NCBI GenBank assembly: GCA_031216915.1
Contig: CM062294.1
Coordinates: 33,619,128 to 33,683,127 of the forward strand
Direction of reading: 5' to 3'
From: Pictodentalium vernedei
Taxonomy: Eukaryota > Mollusca > Scaphopoda > Dentaliida > Dentaliidae
Length of the DNA stretch: 64,000 nucleotides
The notes under the pieces were generated by a model. The model searched no databases. It was not told the origin of the DNA and worked only from the letters and a program-made list of their open reading frames with translations. The position numbers were made by a program, and so were the translations under genes. The first letter of the stretch is position 1. Each line of letters opens with the position of its first letter. Positions 22,954-33,101 of this stretch are shown here, one piece after another.

Positions 22954-23093
22954 TGGACGAGATTGAAACTAAGAAAGCAGAATCTTGTGAAACTTTTTGA
23001 GAAAATGCAGAATTATCAATATGAATTTTACTCAGATCCAGATAAAGTTCTTGAATCAAATATAAGAACTCTGACAGAAGAAGATGTTGAAAG
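22954..23093 (+). CDS. SUPT6H: SPT6 exon D (46 codons + 2 nt)
   Basis: AG is at 22952-22953 and GT at 23094-23095. It begins in phase 0 and ends with two bases (AG) of an Arg codon. It reads [10 protein letters not shown], then [20 protein letters not shown], and ends TLTEEDVE. This is the start of the helix-turn-helix region (Pfam-type HTH_44) of SPT6. The acceptor follows a T-rich tract (ttttacttttttgtattacag). The donor is AAAG|gtttgg, weak at +3 to +5. Confidence 0.96.
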
Positions 23094-23439
23094 GTTTGGC
23101 TTTCTTTTTGTTTTTGGAATGTTCTAGGGGAATAACACTTCACTCAACTTAATATAGTTTTGTGAAAATAAATGTCATAACATTTTGAGTATTTTAGAAA
23201 AATCTGAGCATTTATATCTACATCTTTAAAGGCTGTTAAAACCTGCTTTTGAAACCAGAATTAGGTTCGGAAACTCTGTATAATTTGTATATTGGTTCAT
23301 CTGTTTTATATACATCACATTTACCATCAAGACCAGTCAGTCCCAGTGTACTCATAATTTATATGCATGCATAATCAAATACATTTTTTGTGTACTTACA
23401 TATATCCAGTTTTTATGAGACTTTACAAATACAACATAT

Positions 23440-24825
23440 GGATTGAGGACAATTGTCCTAGAAGTCACTGGAAAGCCACTGGACATGTACAGTCTGCGGT
23501 TATGTGTAGAGAGGACAATTGTCCTAGAAATCACTGCTAAGCTGCTGGACGTGTACAGTCTGTAGTCAGATGTAGATTGAGGACAATTGTTCAAGAAATC
23601 ACTGCCAAATTGCTGAACGTGTACAGTCTGTGGTCAGGTGTAGATTCAGGACAATTGTCCCAGAAATCACTGATAAGCTGCTGAACATGTACAGTTTGTG
23701 ATGAGGTATGAATTGAGGACAATTGCCCCAGAAATCACTGCCAAGTCAATGGACATGTAGAGTTTGTGGTCAGGTGTAGATTGAGGACAGTTGTCTTAGA
23801 AATCACTGCTAAGCTGCTGGACATGTACAGTCTGTGGTCAGGTGTAGATTGAGAACAGTTGTCCTAGAAATCACTGCTAAGCTGCTGGACATGTACAGTT
23901 TGTGATCAGGTATGGATTGAGGACATTTGTCATAAAAATCACTAAGCCACTGGCCATGTACAGTCTGTGGTCAGGTATGGATTGAGGACAAATGGTCAAA
24001 AAATCACTACCAAGCCACTGGATATGTACAGTTTGTGGTCAGGCGTGGACTGAGGACAGTTGTCCTAGAAATCACTACTAATCTGCTGGACGTGTACAGT
24101 CTGCAGTGAGTTGTGGATTGAGGACAATTGTCCTGGAAATCACTGCTAAGCTGCTGGATATGCACAGTATGCGGTTAGGTGTAGATTGAGAACAATTGTC
24201 CTAGAAATAACTGCTAAGCTTCTGGACGTGTACAGTCTTCGGACAGGTGTAGATTAAGGACAGTTGTCCTAGAAATCACTGCTAAGTCACTGGATACGTA
24301 CAGACTCTGGTCATGTATGGATTGAGGACATATGTCCCAGAAATCACTGCTAAGTCACTGGATGTGTACAGTCTGTGGTCATGCGTGGACTGAGGACAAT
24401 TGTTCTAGAAATCACTACTTAGCCACTGCATGTGTACAGTCAGTGGTCTGGTGTGGAATTACGACAATAGTCCAAGAAATCACTGCATGCCACTGGCTTG
24501 TGAATTGAGAACAGTTTTCCCAGAAATCACTAAGCCACTTGACATGCTCAGTCTGTGGACAGTGTGGATTGAGGACAGTTGTCCTTGAAATCACTGCTAA
24601 GCCACTGCATATGTGCAGTCACTGCTAAGCTTCTGGATGTGTACAGTCTTTGGTCAGGTGTAGATTAAGGACAGTTGTCCTAGAAATCACTGCTAAGTCA
24701 CTGGATACGTACAGACTCCGGTCATGTTTGGGTTGTGGGCAAATGTCCCAAGAAATCACTTCTAAGCCGCTGGATTTGTACAGACTGTGATGAGGTGTGG
24801 ATTAAGGACAAATGTCCAGTCCCTT
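23440..24825 (+). repeat. 68 bp tandem array (about 20 units) carrying a ggacaattgtcc palindrome
   Basis: The unit is ggacaattgtcctagaaatc, actgctaagctgctggacat, gtacagtctgtggtcaggtg, tagattga. Many units keep the 12 bp palindrome GGACAATTGTCC or a one-base variant; other positions drift more. Confidence 0.9.
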
Positions 24826-24861
24826 AATAGTTAACCTTTTCTGTGATCACAAAAACATATC

Positions 24862-25120
24862 AAAAACAGGCCTGAAAATAAGCAGTCTGACATTTGCAAA
24901 ATGAGGTCCCCAGAGGGTGAATTTGATGATGCTATCCCATACAGTGGGCCAAATTATCCTTTGGTTGCCTCTTTCTGTATAGTTTTTTGACCCTGATTTA
25001 GATTGAGGTTCACAGAGGGTAAATTTAGTGATGCTACCCTGCTGCTGTAGCATCTCTAAATTCACCCTCTGGGGACCTCATTTTGCAGATGACAGTCCAC
25101 TTATTTTCTGGCTTGATCAA
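24862..25120. mobile_element. foldback element with ~65 bp inverted arms
   Basis: The left arm (caggcctgaaaataagcag...aaatgaggtccccagaggg) is mirrored by ccctctggggacctcatttt...ttattttctggctt. The same termini (cctgaaaataa / ttattttctg) bound 36150-36715. Confidence 0.7.
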
Positions 25121-25339
25121 AAATTGTGATCAGATCATGATTAGGTCATGATCCAGTTGAAATTATCTTTCTGCATTTCCCCCATAGCCCTATAGAATCT
25201 GAATGTCGGAAAAGAAATGCAAAAAGTCTTGAGTCTGTGATGCTATTTTTACCATTATACCATAATGTGTATCTGATCTGATTGCAATCTGATTAAGAAA
25301 AATATCTCTTTTGTGTTTACAGTACTAGAACATAATGGC

Positions 25340-25660
25340 CATAACCTGCCATTTATCCCCCACCAAAACGAAGTTTGCGGGGGATATAGAAGTAAATTCT
25401 TTCTGTTCGTCCATCAGTCCATCCCTCCATCCATCTGTCCATCCATCCATCCATCCATCCATCCATCCATCCATCCATCCATCCATCCATCCATCCATCC
25501 ATCCATCCCATCCATCCATCCATCCATCCATCCATCCATCCATCCATCCATCCATCACAACTTTTGACCTTCATATCTCAGTCAGTGGATGTTGGATTTA
25601 AATGATCTTTGGTATGCTGATAGACCACCATGCGGGAAAGGATATTCACAGATAACAGGT
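25340..25660 (+). mobile_element. 'cgggggatata' repeat with (CCAT)n microsatellite
   Basis: It opens with ccccaccaaaacgaagtttg then cgggggatatagaag, followed at 25417-25556 by an almost pure CATC/CCAT run. It belongs to the family at 45458, 48507 and 48770. The PSIH- and GWMD-repeat frames on both strands come from the microsatellite. Confidence 0.8.
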
Positions 25661-25670
25661 TTTGTCCATT

Positions 25671-28600
25671 TTTTAGCTCACCTGAGCGAAGCTCAAGGGG
25701 AGCTTTACTAATCACTTTCTGTCCGTCGTCCGTCGTCCGGCGTCCGTCGTCCGTCGTCGTCCGTCCGGCGTTAACTTTACATTATCGACTTCTCCTCCTA
25801 AACCACTAGCCCAATTTTATTCAAATGTTGGCTAAATGTTTATTACCTAATGCCAATTCAGATTTGTTCAAATGAAGTTGCCCCTCCTCCTGGGTGGTGC
25901 CACGCCCCCAAGGGGCACCAAAATCTTTGTAAATCTTCTTCTCATGAACCAGCAGTAGCAGAGACTTGATATTTGGTGTGCAGCTTCCTTTTGAGGTGTA
26001 GACTCAGATTTGTTCAAGAGAAGTTTGTGGGGCTATACTTGGCGTTGTTATGAGAGGGGCAAAATTTTTTGCCCCGCCCAAAATTTCTATTTTCCAAACC
26101 GAGAGGCTGATTTGAACCAAATTTTATGTGAGGGCTTATTGGGTCATGAGTACTTGATTTATGCAAAAAAAAATTTTCCCGCAGCCCCGTGGGAACCGCA
26201 GGAGCTAAAAATAGAAAAAATTTAAAACTCCCATATCTCCAAAACTGCACGGCACTGAGAATTTTTATTTGGTGTGCAGCTTCCTTAGGACCAACAGAAA
26301 GGATTGGTAAAAAAAAATTGCCATCGGTTTTATCATAGGGTACAGTTTCGGGACTTTGAAAAAGTGCTGAGTCAGCACTTTTTAACACTGTAGGCAATGG
26401 GAAAAACATTAAAAAATCTTCTTCTCCAGATCCAGCAGGCAGAATCTTTTGATATTTGGTATGCAACATTGTAGGGTGGATCTGATTCAAGTTTGTTCAA
26501 ATCGGCCCCCTGGGTTCATATTTGGGCTCAGTATAGGAGCCCGATTTCGAACTTAGTGCATTTCAGGCAAATTTCTTAAAAAATCTTCTTCTCCAGATCC
26601 AGCAGGCAGAATCTTTTGATATTTGGTATGCAACATTGTGGGGTGGATCTGATTCAAGTTTGTTCAAATCGGCCCCCTGAGTTTATATTTGGGCTCAGTA
26701 TAGGAGCCCAAATTTGAACTTACTGCATTTCAGGCAAATTTCTTTGAAAATCTTCTTCTCCAGATCCAGCAGGCAGAATCTTTTGATATTTGGTATGCAA
26801 CATTGTAGGGTGGATCTGATTCAAGTTTGTTCAAATCGGCTCCCTAGATTCATATTTGGGCTCACTATAGGAGCTTGAAATCGAATTTAGTGCATTTCAG
26901 GCAAATTTCTTCAAAAATCTTCTTTTCCAGATCCAGCAGGCAGAATCTTTTGATATTTGGTATGCAACGTTGCGGGGTAGATCTGATTCAAGTTTGTTCA
27001 AATCGGCCCCCTGGATACATATTTGGGCTTACTATAGAAGCCCGAATTCGAACTTAGTGCATTTCAGGCAAATTTCTTGAAAAATCTTCTTCTCCAGATC
27101 CAGCAGGCAGAATCTTTTGATATTTGGTATGCAACATTGTAGGATGGATCTGATTCAAGTTTGTTGAAATCGGCCCCCTGGGTTCATATTTGGGCTCAGT
27201 ATAGGAGCCCGATTTCGAACTTAGTGCATTTAGGCAAATTTCTTAAAAAATCTTCTTCTCCAGATCCAGAAGGCAGAATCTTTTGATATTTGGTATGCAA
27301 CATTGTGGGGTGGATCTGATTCAAGTTTGTTCAAATCGGCTTCCTAGATTCATATTTGGGCTCACTATAGAAGCTCGAATTTGAACTTAGTGCATTTCAT
27401 GCAAATTTCTTAAAAAATCTTCTTCTCCAGATCCAGCAGGCAGAATCTTTTCATATTTGGTAAGCAACATTGCGGGGTGGATCTGATTCAAGTTTGTTCA
27501 AATCGGCCCCCTGGGTTTATATTTGGGCTCAGTATAGGAGCCCAAATTTGAACTTAGTGCATTTCAAGCAAATTTATTAAAAAATCTTCTTCTCCAGATC
27601 CAGCAGACAGAATCTTTTGATATTTGGTATGCAACATTGTGGGGTGGATCTGATTCAAGTTTGTTCAAATCGGCTTCCTAGATTCATATTTGGGCTCACT
27701 ATAGAAGCTCGAATTCGAACTTAGTGCATTTCAGGCAAATTTCTTAAAAAATTTTCTTCTCCAGCTCCAGCAGGCAGAATCTTTTGATATTTGGTATGCA
27801 ACATTGTGGGATGGATCTGATGCAAATTTGTTTAAATCGGCTCCCTAGATTCATATTTGAGCTTACTATAGAAGCTCGAATTCGAACTTAGTGCATTTCA
27901 GGCAAATTTCTTAAAAAATCATCTTCTCCAGATCCAGCTGGCAGAATCTTTTGATATTTGGTATGCAACATTGCGGGGTGGATCTGATTCAAGTTTGTTC
28001 AAATCGGCCCCCTGGATTCATATTTGGGCTCACTATAGAAGCTCGAATTCAAACTTACTGCATTTCGGGCAAATTTCTTCAAAAATCTTCTTCTCCAGAT
28101 CCAGCAGGCAGAATCTTTTGATATTTGGTATGCAACATTGCGGGGTGGATCTGATTCAAGTTTGTTCAAATCGGCCCCCTGGATTCATATTTGGGCTTAA
28201 TATAGAAGCCCGAATTCGCACTTAGTGCATTTCGGGCAAATTTATTAAAAAATCTTCTTCTCCAGATCCAGCAGGCAGAATCTTTTGATATTTGGTATGC
28301 AACATTGTGGGGTGGATCTGATTCAAGTTTGTTCAAATCGGCTTCCTAGATTCATATTTGGGCTCACTATAGAAGCTCGAATTCGAACTTAGTGCATTTC
28401 AGGCAAATTTCTTAAAAAATCATCTTCTCCAGATCCAGCAGGCAGAATCTTTTGATATTTGGTATGCAACATTGCGGGGTGGATCTGATTCAAGTTTGTT
28501 CAAATCGGCCCCCTGGATTCATATTTGGGCTCACTATAGAAGCTCGAATTCAAACTTAGTGCATTTCGGGCAAATTTCTTCAAAAATCTTCTTCTCCAGA

Positions 28601-29655
28601 TCCAGCAGGCAGAATCTTTTGATATTTGGTATGCAACATTGCGGGGTGGATCCGATTCAAGTTTGTTCAAATCGGCCCCCTGGATTCATATTTGGGCTTA
28701 ATATAGAAGCCCGAATTCGCACTTAGTGCATTTCGGGCAAATTTATTAAAAAATCTTCTTCTCCAGATCCAGCAGGCAGAATCTTTTGATATTTGGTATG
28801 CAACATTGTGGGGTGGATCTGATTCAAGTTTGTTCAAATCGGCTTCCTAGATTCATATTTGGGCTCACTATAGAAGCTCGAATTCGAACTTAGTGCATTT
28901 CAGGCAAATTTCTTAAAAAATCATCTTCTCCAGATCCAGCAGGCAGAATCTTTTGATATTTGGTATGCAACATTGCGGGGTGGATCTGATTCAAGTTTGT
29001 TCAAATCGGCCCCCTGGATTCATATTTGGGCTCACTATAGAAGCTCGAATTCAAACTAAGTGCATTTCGGGCAAATTTCTTCAAAAATCTTCTTCTCCAG
29101 ATCCAGCAGGCAGAATCTTTTGATATTTGGTATGCAACATTGCGGGGTGGATCTGATTCAAGTTTGTTCAAATCGGCCCCCTGGATTCATATTTGGGCTT
29201 AATATAGAAGCCCGAATTCGCACTTAGTGCATTTCGGGCAAATTTATTAAAAAATCTTCTTCTCCAGATCCAGCAGGCAGAATCTTTTGATATTTGGTAT
29301 GCAACATTGTGGGGTGGATCTGATTCAAGTTAGTTCAAATCGGCTTCCTAGTTTCATTTGGGCTCACTATAGAAGCTCGAATTCGAACTTAGTGCATTTC
29401 AGGCAAATTTCTTAAAAAATCTTCTTCTCCAGATCCAGCTTCAGAATCTTTTCATATTTGGTAAGCAACATTGTGGGGTGGATCTGATTCAAGTTTGTTC
29501 AAATCGGCCCCCTGGGTTTATATTTGAGCTCCGTATAGGAGCCCAAATTTTAACTTAGTGCATTTCAGGCATATTTCTTAAAAAATCTTCTTCTCCAGAT
29601 CCAGCAGGCAGAATCTTTTGATATTTGGTATGCAACATTGTGGGGTGGATCTGAT
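25671..29655 (+). mobile_element. long-TIR element, 3'-truncated, with a 167 bp tandem array
   Basis: The left end is ttttagctcacctgagcgaa followed by gtccgtcgtccgtcgtccgg. From about 26405 a 167 bp unit (cttcttctccagatccagca...caagtttgttcaaatcggcc...) repeats about 19 times. It breaks off mid-unit at 29655 with no right TIR. Three successive units differ consistently, giving a 501 bp higher-order repeat between about 27970 and 29470. The 84-residue frames at 27971 and 28472 reflect this period, not genes. Confidence 0.9.
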
Positions 29656-30340
29656 TGTGATTCATGAACGTATTTATTTGTAAAGTTGATAGAATCTTAG
29701 ACAAAATTTGCAGAAAAGATCTAGCTATAGAAGGGGTGGTATCCAGGGTGAACCGTTTACCCCAAATCTAGCAGTACTAATGCATTATTCACACAAATCT
29801 CCGTTCAAATTTTATGACCCCTCATTGGAACACACGCATTCAGCTCATTCCAACAAAGGTCATATGCCATGTTTTCGAGACAAAGGAATAAAAATTTTAG
29901 TTATTCATGAAATTTTTAGGCAACTGTTGTCTGTTATTCACATTGCTTCATGAAATTTCAGTACTTTTAGAAGTTACCTCAGTAATCAAGGGTTAATTCC
30001 CCTTAATTAAATGTCGCCTCTAAAAAACAACCACTTTGCATATCTTACCTTTTTACCAGCATAACTGCCAAAACTTGTCAGCATTCTTTGCAAAAATCGC
30101 TATTCAAATTTTAATTTTTGTCTCTTAAACATACATGTACTTATCGCTTGTAAATACCCCATTGGGATGAGCTTTTCGAGCTCATTCCAATGAGAGGTCG
30201 CACACCATGCTTTTTGAGTCAAAAAAGCAATTTTTTTTGTTATTCCAGAATTTCGTACGTAAAACACAGCTTTATGACTTCACATTAAAATGAGCTCTCT
30301 AAGCTTGTTCCAATCAACATTCACGCACTATGTCTTTCAC
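29656..30340. mobile_element. cluster of decayed TTAA-family foldback remnants
   Basis: Three remnants of the cattggaacgagc/gctcgttccaatg core are visible near 29817, 30160 and 30288. Each has drifted arms and flanking 'gagacaaa...ttagttattca' traces. No intact ends remain. Confidence 0.55.
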
Positions 30341-30398
30341 ACAAAAAAATAAAATTTTCCATTTATTCAGGAATTTTGTTTGCAAGAACACTCTTACC

Positions 30399-30404
30399 CC
30401 CCCC

Positions 30405-30485
<81 letters not shown>
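30399..30485 (+). repeat. poly-C followed by (CA)n microsatellite
   Basis: About 22 C are followed by roughly 60 bp of CA with three interruptions (aaac). The length is likely variable and hard to assemble. Confidence 0.95.
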
Positions 30486-31079
30486 CTAAAAGTTTGTCAG
30501 CAAAAAAACAGTTACTTCAATTTTTAAATGCATTATAGGAACAACTTGCCTAATCAAATTTAAATACTTTTGCATCATTCTGTATCTAGAACAAACCATT
30601 TACCATATCTTTACGCAAAATTCTCCAGCATCATTCACAAAAAAAACACCATTATTTATATATTCACATTTCTGTCTCAAAAATATACCTGATCTTCCCA
30701 TACCCCTATTGGAATAAGCTGTTTGAGCTTGTTCAATGATGATAAAAAAAACTAATATTTTGGAAAATTTGTGAAAATTTTTGTTTTCTTGCATGCAAAT
30801 ATATACATGTAGCACATGGAAGATATCCACAGTTGGGGAGAGATGTCCAAGGCTATCTCTTCACATTCCTTGTTTGTGCTTCATGCTAAACCAGTTTGTC
30901 TGCAGAGATAAATTTGCTTTATTAAAAATCATTGGAGATTGGCCACACACCAACGATTTTAAATAAAACTAATTTTAGGTAACAAATGTTGAACTTCAAA
31001 CAAAATCTATCACTCAACCAGTTAATGTTGATGAGGCATGACATGGTGAAGGTGACCTAAAATACTTCTTAGAGTCACT
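30486..31079. other. intron with weak hairpins, otherwise unassigned
   Basis: A hairpin near 30905-30970 (aaatcattggagattggccacacaccaacgatttt) and one more ggaataagct...agcttgttc trace near 30712 are the only structures. It may be old MITE debris. Confidence 0.4.
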
Positions 31080-31123
31080 TTGTCAGGTGAGCGATTAAGG
31101 CCACGTGGGGCCTCTTGTTTTCT
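31080..31123 (+). mobile_element. isolated 3' end of an agctcacctgac-type element
   Basis: It reads gtcaggtgagcgattaaggc then cacgtggggcctcttg, the same terminus as at 2885-2920. The rest of the element is not visible upstream. Confidence 0.6.
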
Positions 31124-31257
31124 AGAGTTATGGGCCTTTTTCCTCTTTTTTTCCACTTTGTCCCCGTTCAGTAAATAACTTCTCGGCAGGGGATACCAGT
31201 GGCATTGCACCTTGTTGGTTTTCTGGTTCGGTTCAGATTTTTATGGCAAACACAAAA

Positions 31258-31370
31258 ACCGAATGATAGGACCTAGCAAAAATGGACAAGACCTAGCAAA
31301 ACGGACAAGACTTACCAAAAACGGACAAGACTTAGCAAAAATAGACAAGACCCAGCAAAAATGGCCTGAA
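31258..31370 (+). repeat. ~21 bp minisatellite (about 5 units)
   Basis: The unit is near aaaaacggacaagacttagc, with variation at several bases. Confidence 0.8.
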
Positions 31371-31510
31371 TGGTTTTACTGTGTTTGTGCATAAACTGAT
31401 CAAACTAACGTACTGGGCGGGAACTGGTCTAGAGACCACTAGGAACTCATCCCTTAATTTATATGGCAAAGGGGTGAATATGTCATGTTCTGATTGTCAC
31501 ATTTTCACCT

Positions 31511-31922
31511 TTAGGCCACACAAAGTAGATCTTCTATTTCTGAGGCCATTATTTGTAAAATTGCATGCGGGCAAGCGTTTTTTTATTTTATTTTTTATTT
31601 CAGTAATTACTTCTTTGCCATCAAAAGTTCATGTTCTTGGTTCAAGTTTTAGGCCACATAATCTACAGAATAGCATGTGTGGTGGTGTATTTCAACCCTT
31701 GAGTGCAAGAAGGCTTTGCAATGCTAAAGCATTGCAAAGCCTTCTTGCACTCAAGGGACAAATTCATCAATTTTTTTAGCTTTGGTAAAATATCAGACAT
31801 AAACCAATTGATTTTAATTTTTTTAAAGTTTAAATTGCTTATAAAAAGAGAGCATGCGGCAGCCAAAAGGACCATACGGGAGGGCCTGAGAAACAGATTT
31901 TTAATTTTTTTTAGGCCTTATT
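31511..31922 (-). mobile_element. MITE P, reverse copy
   Basis: It begins aggccacacaaagtagatct and ends gagaaacagattt...aggcctta. The centre is aaggctttgcaatgctaaag/ctttagcattgcaaagcctt. The frames inside it are non-coding. Confidence 0.85.
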
Positions 31923-32141
31923 GACTCGTCCACCAGACCAATCAATAAGGGAGAAAATGTGCCAATCAGAACACAGCATAGATTAGATGAACTCTGTTAT
32001 TTGTAATTTGTTACCCTGATTTATGTTTTTTTCGGACTGAATGTCTTAGCAACTGATCCTTTAGAATCCCTAAGAATGATCAAAGGAAGTTAGACTGAAC
32101 CTGGTGGAGATACCTTTTGAGGCTTTTGTGGTTAGTGGTGT

Positions 32142-32672
32142 CGTACAAACTATTATTTCCAAATGAAATAAAATACTGTGTTTTGATTGGCTGAGAGGTA
32201 TGGTGTAACTTGCAATCCACTTTGGCTTTTTTTTTTTTTTACGCCGGTTTAAAAGCAAGAATATACAATAGCAGGCTTTTTTGGCTAAAAAAAGTACCCA
32301 TTTTTAATTATTAATTCATACCTTCTGCTCGGCTATGTTTGAACAAAAATAAAAATACAGGAAATTTAATATTTATGTGCAATAAAATATTACAGATTTG
32401 GATGTCATTGGAACTGGCTCATTTGTCTGATTTTATTAAGAAACTCACAGAACAAATTTTCTGTCCGTTTTTGCCCACAATGTAGGTTAAAGTATTAAGT
32501 ACACCCACAATTCTTGGAAATAAATCTGTTATCCTTGTGTTTTCCATGGTGTATGGGAGTTTACACCGGTCTGAGAATTCATACACTCTTTGGCTTCTCC
32601 TTAGGCTGTATGAGCTCCCAAACTGGTGTAGATTCCCATACACCCTGGAAAACACAAGGATAACTAATATTG
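32142..32672. mobile_element. foldback family F, copy 1
   Basis: The left part reads ttatttccaaatgaaataaa and gattggctgagaggtatggt. The right part is an imperfect hairpin (gttatccttgtgttttccat...tggaaaacacaaggataac). It is homologous to 41500-42060. Confidence 0.7.
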
Positions 32673-32880
32673 TGGATGTTTGACCCTTTTTGGAATGAGT
32701 TCAGAGAAAGGCCAGGCAAATTTTGTTTGTTTTGCAGCAACCATGTCAGGAATGAATGTGTATGAAAAGGAGCCCTACCTAAACATGGATGTTTTACTCC
32801 TTTTTAACTCAGTTTGAAAACCTTGCTTTTGTGAAGGAAGTTCAACTTCATTATTATTAATTGATGCTTTAATGTTATAG

Positions 32881-33101
32881 GCTGAAAAAAGTTAAATCAA
32901 TGGAAGAGTTGAAAGATGTTTACCAGCATTTCCTACTGTATTATGGACAAGATGTGCCCAAAATGAGAAAACATGAAAAAGAGAAGAAAAAGAATGAGAG
33001 TGCTGAGAATGGAGAGAATGCAAATGATGAGGAGGAACACCAAGAGATAAAACAGGCTTCCAGGAAGAGTGGATACACGATATGTGTACAAGCCAAATTA
33101 G
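32881..33101 (+). CDS. SUPT6H: SPT6 exon E (73 codons, split codons both ends)
   Basis: AG is at 32879-32880 and GT at 33102-33103. The first base completes an Arg codon; the last G starts an Asp codon. It reads LKKVKS, then MEELKDVYQHFLLYYGQDVP, a lysine/glutamate-rich variable loop (EKEKKKNESAENGENANDEE), and ends ASRKSGYTICVQAKL. This is the second half of the SPT6 helix-turn-helix region. The loop is the place where animal SPT6 proteins vary in length. The donor is TTAG|gtaaat, without the usual +5 G. About 26 downstream tandem copies of the exon end follow, many with the better TTAG|gtaagt. Reading through the authentic donor meets an in-frame TGA at 33167-33169. Confidence 0.96.

Noticed and set aside
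23440-24825. CRISPR-like regular spacing
   Set aside because: Eukaryotic intron. Whole units are homologous, with no unique spacers and no cas genes. The same applies to the 50 bp array at 43195.
25313-25601. Repetitive proteins PSIHPSIH (plus) and GWMDGWMD (minus)
   Set aside because: Pure translation of a CCAT microsatellite on both strands.
26014-26490. 158-codon minus-strand frame
   Set aside because: It falls across the non-coding body of a long-TIR element and is not kept in the sister elements at 1162, 8571 or 39300.
27971-28726. Duplicated 84-residue peptides 501 bp apart
   Set aside because: They reflect the 3 x 167 bp higher-order repeat. The other units carry stops and frameshifts.
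26405-29655. Centromeric satellite
   Set aside because: The array is short, lies inside a mobile element in an intron of an active gene, and ends abruptly.
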